A DNA stretch of 7,448 nucleotides from an uncultured Rhodospirillaceae bacterium (GTDB taxonomy: Bacteria; Pseudomonadota; Alphaproteobacteria; Rhodospirillales; UBA2165). The notes below the pieces were generated by a model that was not told the DNA's origin, searched no databases, and saw only the letters and a program-made list of their open reading frames with translations. Shown here piece by piece: positions 1 through 6,594 of this stretch (its first letter is position 1; each line of letters opens with the position of its first letter). A program made the translations under genes and the position numbers. The stretch is from positions 1-7,448 of the forward strand of contig CAJWIB010000126.1 in NCBI GenBank assembly GCA_913041095.1. The letters run 5' to 3'.

Positions 1-377
1 GAGGCAGTCCGCGTAGCTCGTGGGCAAATCTTCTTGGCGTATTTTTTGTGCTGTTCCAGTAGCGTCTTAGGTGAACGCGTGATGTCGAAATTCCAAGGTA
101 CTATCCATGGGTGTCAAGATGCTGTAGCACACTCTGGGCGTATCATCATTGGCCGGCATGCCGATAACCCCCAGATTATGCCAAAGCTTATTATCTAAAA
201 CATAGGTGAATGGCAGGCCTCAATGACCACCGATAACGCCATCACAATTCGCCAGATTAATTTCATCGGTCAGCACTAATCTAGGCGTTGATGCAAAAAC
301 AAATTAGGCTATTCGGAAACACTGCCGTGGACAACCTTCAGCTTAAGCCCAACATTTTTAAGCTTAATCAGCGACAC
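1..377 (-). pseudogene. Decayed C-terminal half of a probable metallophosphoesterase
   Basis: No intact ORF exists here, but the minus strand reads as a degraded protein. From about 377 to 309 one frame gives IKLKNVGLKLKVVHGSVSE, then a stop (309-311). A 1-nt shift moves to the frame that runs from 309 to the window edge and gives FVFASTPRLVLTDEINLANC, then DGVIGGH, a stop (220-222), GLPFTYVLDNKLWHNLGVIG, MPANDDTPRVCYSILTPMDS, a stop (67-69), and a tail ending SYADCL at the window edge. A further stop lies at 304-306. The VHG and GGH-x-GLPF segments resemble the last two metal-ligand motifs of calcineurin-like phosphoesterases. The N-terminal half (GDxH, GDxxDR, GNHE-type motifs) is absent because the radical SAM gene starts where it should be. 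So this looks like a 5'-deleted, frameshifted, stop-ridden remnant that may continue to the left of the window. The pseudogene state is well supported; the family name is from memory of the motifs. Confidence 0.6.
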
Positions 378-1332
378 TGCAAGAGCCACGGCCCAACACA
401 CAAAAGCGGGCGCAATGGGGATGGTTGAGCTTCACCAATTTAACCGCTTCGGAGAGACCGTGGCCAAGTTCAAATTGGGTGTCATAGGGTAATAATGTGC
501 AAGGAGTTACGACCGGGCTTTCAGCACCTTTCCGCTTCACAATCATCCGTGATGTCGCACACATCATGGTATCCGGCCGGACCCCCAATAGATCCCAGCA
601 GGCGACGGTGATTTCGGAGACATCAAGACCCTTATTCATTTCCGGAAACAACACCAGCGCCAATGGATCATCAGCATCAATATCAATCATCAATTCATCG
701 AACAATTGAGCATAAGCGGCGCGGACATCGGCTTCGTTCTCGCCCCAACGTGCCCGTCCAGCTGCCGCGATGTTAAAGTCATTTTCTGCCGCCCAAGTTA
801 GCCCGTCGATCATCCGCTGCCAGCTATCCTTGCCGCGCAATTCTTCGTGTCTCGCCGGCGTATAATGATCGATGGAAATCCGCAGGCTTAGTTTGCCGCC
901 GAACCGTTCTTTCAACATCAACAGTTGTTGCTTTTTGTACTGCATTGGCTTCATCGCATTGGTCAACACCAGGACATCAAAACCGCGCTCAAGCGAGACT
1001 TCGACCATCGCCATGATATTGGGATTCATAAACGACTCACCGCCGGTAAAGGCAATCTCTTCGACTTTTAGACCGGTGGTTTCAATTTCATCGAGATAGG
1101 AAACGACTTCTGCCTTACTAAGATAAGCGAGATCGTCGTTGGTCGGCGAAGATTCAATATAGCAATCCAGACACGTGAGATTACAAAGCGTGCCAGTATT
1201 GAACCAAAGTGTGCGGAGATGTGTAAGACCGACAACCGCCCGCTCGGTGCCATCAATCGTAATATCCGGGTTTTGAAACTTGCGAGGATCTAGCAATGGT
1301 GCGGTCGATAAATCGTCAGGCATAGAGGCCAT
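364..1332 (-). CDS. Radical SAM protein of unknown substrate, with Cys-rich C-terminus
   Basis: 322 aa. The radical SAM [4Fe-4S] motif CxxxCxxC is C50-NLT-C54-LD-C57, followed by the SAM-contacting GGE motif (TGGES, residues 96-100) and LRISIDHY near residues 150-157, all typical of the partial TIM barrel. Further cysteines at 245, 258, 278, 307, 311 and 318 suggest an auxiliary Fe-S cluster in a SPASM/twitch-like C-terminal extension. There is no signal peptide or TM segment, so it should be cytosolic. The substrate is not known; ArsS, heme-maturation and peptide-maturase identities could not be supported. The gene is monocistronic apart from the decayed phosphoesterase remnant right after it, whose reading overlaps its stop. 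Start choice: AGAAAG (1333-1338) abuts the first ATG (1330-1332) but lies 9 nt from the ATG at 1321-1323, so the protein may really start at Met4. Confidence 0.9.
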   Translation of the reverse strand: MASMPDDLSTAPLLDPRKFQNPDITIDGTERAVVGLTHLRTLWFNTGTLCNLTCLDCYIESSPTNDDLAYLSKAEVVSYLDEIETTGLKVEEIAFTGGESFMNPNIMAMVEVSLERGFDVLVLTNAMKPMQYKKQQLLMLKERFGGKLSLRISIDHYTPARHEELRGKDSWQRMIDGLTWAAENDFNIAAAGRARWGENEADVRAAYAQLFDELMIDIDADDPLALVLFPEMNKGLDVSEITVACWDLLGVRPDTMMCATSRMIVKRKGAESPVVTPCTLLPYDTQFELGHGLSEAVKLVKLNHPHCARFCVLGRGSCSVAD

Positions 1333-1553
1333 CTTTCTGCAATAATAATAGGCTTAATTTAGATACGACACACCGGAATGCAAATCAAGGAACCGTTATC
1401 TGGGGCAATAACGAGCCCAAGGATTTTCCGACTAATTTTGAAATTCTCGATGGCCCCGGCATGCATTAGGTTAGGCGGCTAAAACAGGACTTGTTTCACT
1501 GTTCTAACAAGATCACTTAAATTTCCTAAAATTCGTCAAGGCCAGGGTATATT
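1333..1553. other. Divergent intergenic region between radical SAM gene and orphan ORF
   Basis: These 221 bp have no convincing coding frame. They should hold the promoters of both divergent genes. Visible elements are the candidate minus-strand promoter at 1360-1388 and two short perfect inverted repeats. One is CGTTAT/ATAACG with an 8-nt loop (1394-1413); the other is CTTGTT/AACAAG with a 10-nt loop (1490-1511), about 40 bp before the plus-strand TTG start. Either could be an operator half-site pair. No good plus-strand sigma-70 promoter was found. No transposon remnant was recognised. Confidence 0.5.
1360..1388 (-). promoter_or_regulatory. Candidate sigma-70-type promoter of the radical SAM gene
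   Basis: Read on the minus strand: TTGATT (1383-1388), a 17-nt spacer, then TATCTA (1360-1365). It lies about 28 nt upstream of the first ATG. The -35 box matches 4 of 6 consensus bases and the -10 box only 3 of 6, so this is a plausible but weak call. A perfect inverted repeat sits just upstream at 1394-1413. Confidence 0.3.
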
Positions 1554-1961
1554 TTGGACGAACACGACATCACCCGCCACAACTACGGCGGCAAAGTTGA
1601 AATCAGCTGCAAAAAGTTCGTCACCGGGTTGATCGAGCTTTTTGACGATCTCGCCGACTTTGCTCTGAGCCGGCTCTATAAGCGGTTCTATAGCGTCAAT
1701 TCTGATTTTGATGTCGAGAAACTGCCGCCAGCGGATGTCGACCATTTCAAACTGACGTGGTATGTTGCCCTCAGGGAGTTGATGTTTTTTAACATGGCTG
1801 ACCAAGCCAGGCTCGAAGATATTAAAGAAGCTTTTTATGCAGAAATGGAACTAACAGCAGCGGACCGAAAGGCAGCGCCGTTTCTGTTCAAAGTCTGTTC
1901 GGCTATTCCAAAAATCATTACCCGCAATATTGATTTTTTTCGAGCGCGGGATGCTGAGTAG
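1554..1961 (+). CDS. Hypothetical protein, TTG start, not recognised
   Basis: 135 aa, family not recognised. It is rich in charged and aromatic residues and looks all-helical and soluble: there is no signal peptide and no TM stretch. Distinctive segments are the N-terminal DEHDITRHNYGGKVEISCKK, a run of helices around LIELFDDLADFALSRLYKRF, and the C-terminal KIITRNIDFFRARDAE. The start is TTG (1554-1556), supported by AGGG (1544-1547) 6 nt upstream. The frame is open only from 1530, after a TAA at 1527-1529, and there is no ATG before the TTG. Because the sequence enters a well-formed protein abruptly, it could instead be the surviving C-terminal part of a longer, truncated gene. It stands alone on the plus strand, divergent from the radical SAM gene and convergent with the exporter operon, so context says little about its role. 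Confidence 0.55.
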   Translation: MDEHDITRHNYGGKVEISCKKFVTGLIELFDDLADFALSRLYKRFYSVNSDFDVEKLPPADVDHFKLTWYVALRELMFFNMADQARLEDIKEAFYAEMELTAADRKAAPFLFKVCSAIPKIITRNIDFFRARDAE

Positions 1962-2012
1962 ATCGCCGGTTTTAGAGGCGACAGCTGTTTTCACGTCCAT
2001 GAATAATTCCCT

Positions 2013-2043
2013 GAATAAATCTTAGTTATTTGCTGATTTATTC
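2013..2043. terminator. AT-rich inverted repeat between convergent genes, possible weak terminator
   Basis: Perfect 9-bp arms, GAATAAATC (2013-2021) and GATTTATTC (2035-2043), are separated by a 13-nt loop. The repeat overlaps the stop codon of the permease gene (2038-2040) and lies downstream of the plus-strand hypothetical gene. Its position fits a shared transcription end. However, the stem is AT-rich, the loop is long and no clear U-tract follows on either strand, so intrinsic termination is uncertain. Confidence 0.3.
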
Positions 2044-3270
2044 GTAGCGAAGGGCCTCAATGGGGTCAAGCCGAGCCGCTTTTCTAGCCGGGTAAAAGCC
2101 AAAGAAAACACCCACGGCGGCGGCAAAGCCAAAGGACAGAAACACTGATTTTATTTGAATTATGGCGGGCCAGCCACCGAGTTCGGCGATCAAGACTGAT
2201 CCTGAAAGGCCAAGGGTGACACCGATGGCACCACCAATCAAAGATAACGTCACCGCCTCGATCAGGAATTGCAGCAGGATATCCTTACCGCGAGCACCGA
2301 TGGCCATACGCAGACCAATCTCGCGGGTGCGCTCGGTCACTGAGACCAGCATAATATTCATAATGCCGATACCACCAACAATCAGCGACACCGAGGCAAC
2401 TGCAGCGAGCAGCAATGTCATTACCCGTGACGAATCGGCTCGGGCTTGCAGAATTTGGCTGAGGTTGCGGACAAAAAAGTCATCGGGCTGGCCCGGTTGA
2501 ATGCGGTGTCGCTGGCGCAGCAGCTCGGTCATCGCGCGCACCGTCTCATCAACACTGGCGGCGGTAAAGGATTTTACAAACATAACATTAACAAGTTTGC
2601 CTTTGAGGCGTCGACCGCCAAGCAGCCGTTTCTTAGCTGTCGACAATGGCACCACGACTGTATCATCCTGGTCGGTACCCAAGGGAGTCTCGCCTTTAGG
2701 CTCTAGCGAGCCAATAATTTTAAACGGCACCCGCTTAATACGAATGGTCTCTCCCACCGGGTTTATACCCTGAAACATGTTTTCGATCACTGTCTCGCCA
2801 ACCAGCGCAACCTTAGCAGCCGATTTTACTTCTTCGGTATTAAACCAGCGGCCGTCTTTCATCTGCCACTCCTTAGCGACTTGATATTCAGGTGTGACAC
2901 CATAGATCACCGTCGACCAGTTTTGATTGCCGTAAATAAGCTGACCGCCACCCCGCACCATCGGGGCCGCCGCCATAACCGTGTCGATTTCATTTTGAAT
3001 AGCGATGGCATCATCTTCGGTAATCGTTGGCCTTGAGCCGCGAGCGCCGCGTGCCCCGCTTGATGTCGTTGTCCCCGGCAATACCAGAACGAGATTCGAG
3101 CCCAGGCTTTTAATTAGATTGTCGACTTTGGATTGAGCGCCAGCGCCAACAGCAATCATGATAATTACTGCTGCAACGCCGATAATGATACCAAGCGCCG
3201 TTAAAACGCTGCGGAGAACATTGACCCGAATAGCGCCGAGCGCCGAGTAAACTGAATCCATATACGTCAT
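2038..3270 (-). CDS. MacB-type ABC transporter permease subunit
   Basis: 410 aa inner-membrane subunit of a MacAB-like exporter. Order seen: a short N-terminal cytoplasmic stretch; TM1 about residues 20-42; a large periplasmic MacB-type core domain (about 45-280, including VALVGETVIENMFQGINPVG); then three C-terminal TM segments (about 283-309, 335-360 and 372-394). The FtsX/MacB hallmark ERTREIGLRMAIGA is at 313-326, and the tail PARKAARLDPIEALRYE is typical. The topology is the four-TM type VII ABC arrangement, which moves substrates from the periplasm by mechanotransmission rather than through a pore. In E. coli MacB the ATPase is fused at the N-terminus; here it is the separate upstream gene. 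The start ATG overlaps the ATPase stop (TAATG), with AGAGG 7 nt upstream; a second ATG lies at codon 4. It is the last gene of the operon. Substrate unknown. Confidence 0.93.
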   Translation of the reverse strand: MTYMDSVYSALGAIRVNVLRSVLTALGIIIGVAAVIIMIAVGAGAQSKVDNLIKSLGSNLVLVLPGTTTSSGARGARGSRPTITEDDAIAIQNEIDTVMAAAPMVRGGGQLIYGNQNWSTVIYGVTPEYQVAKEWQMKDGRWFNTEEVKSAAKVALVGETVIENMFQGINPVGETIRIKRVPFKIIGSLEPKGETPLGTDQDDTVVVPLSTAKKRLLGGRRLKGKLVNVMFVKSFTAASVDETVRAMTELLRQRHRIQPGQPDDFFVRNLSQILQARADSSRVMTLLLAAVASVSLIVGGIGIMNIMLVSVTERTREIGLRMAIGARGKDILLQFLIEAVTLSLIGGAIGVTLGLSGSVLIAELGGWPAIIQIKSVFLSFGFAAAVGVFFGFYPARKAARLDPIEALRYE

Positions 3271-4013
3271 TAGGTAGCCTCTGCAGGTTTGAAGTCTGCC
3301 AATAATTTCTCCGCATCGGCGCGTTCGGTATTCATTTCTTCTTTGATCACCCGGCCATCTTGAAAGCGCAGGATACGACGGGCAAAATGGGCAACATCAG
3401 CCTCATGGGTGACGATGATCACCGTCATACCGCCGTCATTGAGTTTTTGAAACAATGCCATAATCTCAATGCCGGTCCGAGTATCCAGCGCGCCGGTCGG
3501 TTCGTCGGCCAATATCAGCGAAGGATCGTTGACCAATGCCCGGGCAATGGCGACACGCTGCTGTTGGCCACCGGATAATTGCGATGGCTGGTGATCCATG
3601 CGATCTTGCAGACCGACTTCGATCAGCACACGCTCGGCGGCCACCTGACGCTCGGCTCGGGTCACACCACCATATATCAGTGGCAATTGAACGTTTTCAA
3701 ATGCCGACGTCCGTGCCAATAAATTAAAGTTTTGAAAGACAAAGCCGATCTTGGAGTTTCGGATTTCCGCCAGATCGTCGGAGGTCAACTCAGATACATC
3801 AATGCCGTCGAAAAAAAACTGTCCGGAAGTCGGTGTATCGAGACAGCCGATGAGATTCATCGCCGTCGATTTTCCAGAACCCGACGGACCCATGATCGCC
3901 AAAAATTCTCCCTTCTGAATCTCGATGGAAACTTCTTGCAAGGCATGCACGACATTGTCGCCAAGGTGATATTCCTTGGACAGATCGACAGTTTTTATGA
4001 GACCACTCGCCAT
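3270..4013 (-). CDS. MacB/LolD-type ABC transporter ATP-binding subunit
   Basis: 247 aa cytosolic ATPase that powers the permease encoded just downstream. All nucleotide-binding motifs are intact: Walker A GPSGSGKST (42-50), Q-loop Gln94 (FVFQNFNLL), ABC signature LSGGQ (146-150), Walker B LILADE (166-171) with catalytic Glu171, D-loop GALD (174-177), and switch His203 (VTHE). The pattern EFLAIMGPSGSGKST, GCLDTPTSG and FVFQNFNLLARTSAFENVQL is typical of the MacB/LolD subfamily. LolD is less likely because a MacA-type adaptor gene precedes it and only one permease gene follows. A short C-terminal tail (about 224-247) is charged. The start ATG lies 4 nt after the adaptor's stop (TAAGCTAATG) with no clear Shine-Dalgarno, so translation is probably coupled; its stop overlaps the permease ATG by one base. 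Confidence 0.94.
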   Translation of the reverse strand: MASGLIKTVDLSKEYHLGDNVVHALQEVSIEIQKGEFLAIMGPSGSGKSTAMNLIGCLDTPTSGQFFFDGIDVSELTSDDLAEIRNSKIGFVFQNFNLLARTSAFENVQLPLIYGGVTRAERQVAAERVLIEVGLQDRMDHQPSQLSGGQQQRVAIARALVNDPSLILADEPTGALDTRTGIEIMALFQKLNDGGMTVIIVTHEADVAHFARRILRFQDGRVIKEEMNTERADAEKLLADFKPAEAT

Positions 4014-4017
4014 TAGC

Positions 4018-5658
4018 TTAGCCGCTGGTTTCTGGACGCTTAATGCCGAGAATTACCTGCTGGCCCTCTTTTAACTCACCGCGAACCATTTCAGTTGACG
4101 TGCCGTCACCAACACCGATCATGACGTCGACTTGTTTTAGTTTGCCGTCCTCCAACACCCAGACCCTCCCTGGCGTTACTGGATTGGAGCGGCGCTCGGC
4201 AATCATCAAACGGTATTTCACTTTTTGTTCGGGCGTCAAAATCGTAAAAATTCGTTTATCGTTCTCTTGGCGCATTTTGCGGATGGTATCGCGGAAACCC
4301 GGACCGCGGCCTCCTTGGGCCAGCGTGCGAATTCGCTGGATCATTTGCCGGCCGAAATCCCGAACTTGTTGCTGTTGATCTTCGGTGAGACCGACTTTTT
4401 CGACCAGCCGCTTCATGCGCGCCTGAGCTTGTGCCCGTCTGGCCTCTCGATTCGGTGGTCCGCCTCCAGCACCTCCCCTGGTACCGCCACCACCAGGACC
4501 AGCTTGAGCCCCCGCGGTTTGCGGTTTCGGCGTCAGGCCGGGTGGCACAAAACGCAATGACCGATTGGGTAATTTCAAGACATTGCGGCGGTCACTGACC
4601 TGCACCTGCACATTTGCCGTCATGCCTGGTAAGAGTTTTAAATCGGCATTATTGGCAGCGATAACGACCGTGTAGGTCACCACATTTTGCACCGTTTGCG
4701 GTTTTTTACGCACCTGATTGACGATGCCTTTGAACTCCTGTCCGGGAAAAGAATCAACGCTGAAAGTGGCTGTTTGGCCCGATCTGATCTGGCCGATATC
4801 CGCTTCATCGATATTGGTTTCGACCTGCATCTTGCGTAAATCCTGAGCGATCGTGAACAGAATCGGCGCTTGCAAGGAGGCGGCAACAGTTTGACCAACA
4901 TCAACATCGCGCCCAATCACCACTCCATCCACCGGCGAGCGAATAAAAGTGTTGTTCAAATTCACCTTGGCAATATTAAGTGCCGCCGCCTTTTGTTCGA
5001 CCTGTGCAGCTGCATGCTGGACTTCAGCTTGAGCCATTTTCACTTGTGCTTTGCGGGCTTCAACGGTCGAGCGTTGCGCCAACAATTGCGATTGTGAGGC
5101 TTTTACTTGGGCCGCGGCCACCTGCCAGGAGGCGTGCGCCTTATCAACTGCGCTGACAGCAACCACACCTTTTTTAAGAAGCGTCTGCTTGCGTTCAAAT
5201 TCCTGTTTGAGATCGGCGGCATTAACCTTAGTGCGCGATACATCGGCTCCGGCAGCGGCCAAAACAGAGGTAGCGTTTGCCTGATTTGCCAGAGCTTGAG
5301 CGACGGCGGCCTGTTTGGTCGCCACCAATGCCTTGGCGACCGCAAGCTCAGCTTCGGCTTGCTTTACACGGGCTTCAAAGCTTTCCGGATCAATTCTGGC
5401 GATGACTTGACCGGCTTTCACGTCCGAATTGAAATCTACTGTCAGCTCTGAAATCTGGCCGGATATTTCCGAGCCTACTTCAACCGTGACAACCGCATTT
5501 AACTCCCCCGACGCGGATACTGATTTAATGATGTTGCCGCGCTCAACCTTGGCTATCCGGTAGCCGATCTCGGTGCTTTCCTGACCGTTCCAGAAATAAA
5601 CACCGACCGCCAGCAAGCCGACAACACCGAGGCTGAAAAAAATGGTGGATTTGCGCAT
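4018..5658 (-). CDS. MacA/HlyD-type periplasmic adaptor with inserted LTxxQ segment
   Basis: 546 aa, clearly longer than E. coli MacA (about 370 aa). Order: N-terminal membrane anchor (about 5-23); first half-lipoyl strand set (VTVEVGSEISGQISELTVDF onward, 57-92); a long Ala/Gln-rich coiled-coil hairpin (about 93-232); second half-lipoyl (FIRSPVDGVVIGRDVDVGQT, 238-257); beta-barrel (about 270-370). Then comes an unusual segment (about 373-493): a Gly/Pro-rich linker and a basic helical stretch with two LTxxQ-like motifs, LTEDQ (424-428) and LTPEQ (474-478), as in Spy/CpxP proteins. A membrane-proximal domain closes it (GRVWVLEDGKLKQVDVMIGV onward). The adaptor should bridge the MacB permease and a TolC-like channel not encoded here. 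It starts 28 nt after the sensor gene with only a weak AGG (about 12 nt upstream) and runs into the ATPase gene with a 4-nt gap. Confidence 0.92.
   Translation of the reverse strand: MRKSTIFFSLGVVGLLAVGVYFWNGQESTEIGYRIAKVERGNIIKSVSASGELNAVVTVEVGSEISGQISELTVDFNSDVKAGQVIARIDPESFEARVKQAEAELAVAKALVATKQAAVAQALANQANATSVLAAAGADVSRTKVNAADLKQEFERKQTLLKKGVVAVSAVDKAHASWQVAAAQVKASQSQLLAQRSTVEARKAQVKMAQAEVQHAAAQVEQKAAALNIAKVNLNNTFIRSPVDGVVIGRDVDVGQTVAASLQAPILFTIAQDLRKMQVETNIDEADIGQIRSGQTATFSVDSFPGQEFKGIVNQVRKKPQTVQNVVTYTVVIAANNADLKLLPGMTANVQVQVSDRRNVLKLPNRSLRFVPPGLTPKPQTAGAQAGPGGGGTRGGAGGGPPNREARRAQAQARMKRLVEKVGLTEDQQQQVRDFGRQMIQRIRTLAQGGRGPGFRDTIRKMRQENDKRIFTILTPEQKVKYRLMIAERRSNPVTPGRVWVLEDGKLKQVDVMIGVGDGTSTEMVRGELKEGQQVILGIKRPETSG
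4180..4542 (-). other. Inserted Gly-rich linker plus LTxxQ-type helical domain inside the adaptor
   Basis: This encodes about residues 373-493 of the adaptor. First is a low-complexity linker (PGGGGTRGGAGGGPPN, about 388-403), then a highly charged helical region. That region has LTEDQQQQVRDF at 424-435, a short glycine break (QGGRGPGF, 448-455), and ENDKRIFTILTPEQKVKY at 465-482. Paired LTxxQ motifs on amphipathic helices are the hallmark of periplasmic Spy/CpxP-family proteins. Canonical MacA passes directly from barrel to membrane-proximal domain here. The domain assignment rests on motif reading only. Confidence 0.6.
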
Positions 5659-5686
5659 AATTGACTAACCTATATGACTTGTTTGA

Positions 5687-6205
5687 TTATTTGGCCGGCT
5701 GTTTCTCTTTTTGGCGCTCAAGCCGTCTTTGCCGGCGGTGTTCAAAACGGGCGAGGCGGCGTTCCTGCCATTTAGCTACAGCTTGAACGAGTTGCTTGCG
5801 TTGATCGGTGGTCAATTTTGATGAGAATTCCGCCATCATATCGTTCATTGCCGTATGACCGGCTTGAAGATTAGCCTGCAAGGCGCCAAGTGCTTGCCTT
5901 AATTCAGCCTGATCAAACGGCTCCTTGGCGAGCGCAGTGGAGACGTTATTATAAAGCTCTACCCGGGTCCTGCGATTGCCGCGAAAGCCCTCGCGACGTT
6001 CACGAAAAATCTGGCGCATCATCGGGTGAACTTCATCACCGAGCACACGGCGGGCCCACGGCATCGAATAAACATTACCGCGAAATCCGGCACCTCTATG
6101 ACCTTTGAAATATTTATCGGCGACGAGCAAGCCACCCAGAAAAACGTTTAGGGCGAGTGAAATGAAAAAGATAATTGCCCATCGCCGGGACGTAAGTCTG
6201 GTCAT
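5687..6205 (-). CDS. Membrane-anchored periplasmic sensor, CnrX/heavy-metal-sensor-like
   Basis: 172 aa. A single N-terminal TM/uncleaved signal anchor (about 8-30, IIFFISLALNVFLGGLLVA) precedes a periplasmic, strongly basic helical domain. Features typical of the Metal_resist/CnrX-like, Spy-related superfamily are the helix with EPFDQAELRQALGALQ (95-110), HTAMNDMMAEFSSKLTTDQR (117-136) carrying an LTxxQ motif, and a terminal Arg/Lys-rich helix. Possible metal ligands are His60, Met62, Met63, His117, Met120, Met123, Met124 and His156. In cnrYXH-type systems such a protein senses the signal and holds the anti-sigma protein in its inhibitory state; that role is inferred here from gene order. 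Whether it binds metal or responds to misfolded protein cannot be read from sequence. The start is well defined: GGAGG (6213-6217) 7 nt upstream, with TAATG overlap of the preceding stop. Confidence 0.8.
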   Translation of the reverse strand: MTRLTSRRWAIIFFISLALNVFLGGLLVADKYFKGHRGAGFRGNVYSMPWARRVLGDEVHPMMRQIFRERREGFRGNRRTRVELYNNVSTALAKEPFDQAELRQALGALQANLQAGHTAMNDMMAEFSSKLTTDQRKQLVQAVAKWQERRLARFEHRRQRRLERQKEKQPAK

Positions 6206-6594
6206 TAGAGATCCTCCAACTGGCCTTCAGCCTCGACCGCAAAAGCCATGATTTCTTCGGTTAAGGTTTCATCCTCATTCTGCACACCGTTCGTCGATAG
6301 AGGATCAGTTAAACCAAGCATAATACCGAACATTGCCGCCGCTACGAGGCCGGTAACTGGCCGCCATAACGCGCCAAAGGGCCAAAGATAATCAATTAAT
6401 TCGGCCAGATCTGACTTAAACTTGCCGCCAACGCTGACCCCATTAGTGCTTCTGTGTAAAATTCCCGACGGCGCCCTTCTCAAAATCTCAGCTTTTAATT
6501 CAGGTGTCGCCCGTTCCGGTTCAACTTGATCAAACAGATTTTGGACAAATTCAAAATCCTCCTGATCGCTATATTTAGGGTTATCCACCATCAT
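6205..6594 (-). CDS. Small single-TM protein, probable anti-sigma factor
   Basis: 129 aa, no family recognised with certainty. The N-terminal half is acidic and soluble (DQEDFEFVQNLFDQVEPERA, then TPELKAEILRRAPSGIL). One hydrophobic stretch (about 76-96, LWRPVTGLVAAAMFGIMLGL) is a likely TM helix, and a short acidic tail follows. This topology (cytosolic N-terminus, one TM, short periplasmic C-terminus), together with its place between the ECF sigma gene and the periplasmic sensor gene, is what CnrY-like anti-sigma factors look like; function is inferred from that. There is no zinc-binding HxxxCxxC motif, so it is not a ZAS-type anti-sigma factor. The start is ATGATG: AAGGAG (6599-6604) lies 4 nt from the first ATG and 7 nt from the second (6589-6591), so the second may be used. 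The first ATG overlaps the sigma stop (ATGA), implying coupled, stoichiometric synthesis. Confidence 0.7.
   Translation of the reverse strand: MMVDNPKYSDQEDFEFVQNLFDQVEPERATPELKAEILRRAPSGILHRSTNGVSVGGKFKSDLAELIDYLWPFGALWRPVTGLVAAAMFGIMLGLTDPLSTNGVQNEDETLTEEIMAFAVEAEGQLEDL

Noticed and set aside
364..1332. Arsenosugar radical SAM enzyme (ArsS) or heme-related radical SAM protein
   Set aside because: The region around CxxxCxxC and the C-terminal cysteines do not match what I recall of those families, and no arsM or heme gene is nearby.
1536..1805. 89-aa minus-strand frame opposite the plus-strand hypothetical gene
   Set aside because: No recognisable motif and no supporting neighbour; the plus-strand frame is longer, has a ribosome site and a more protein-like composition.
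1963..1981. TCGCC/GGCGA hairpin as the terminator of the plus-strand hypothetical gene
   Set aside because: Only 5 bp of stem with a 9-nt loop and no T-run after it on either strand; the longer repeat at 2013-2043 is a better, though still weak, candidate.
3270..4013. LolCDE lipoprotein-release ATPase (LolD)
   Set aside because: The ATPase motifs alone would allow it, but the gene follows a MacA-type adaptor and precedes a single MacB-like permease. LolCDE has no such adaptor and usually has LolC/LolE-type permeases.
4450..4520. Tandem DNA repeat or repeat element in the GC-rich stretch
   Set aside because: It is explained by glycine codons of the adaptor's flexible linker and remains in frame; no regular DNA repeat unit is present.
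4677..5451. Open frames on both strands inside the adaptor coding region
   Set aside because: They overlap a clear MacA-type coding sequence, have low-complexity or atypical composition and no motifs; they are shadows of the Ala/Gln-rich coiled-coil codons.
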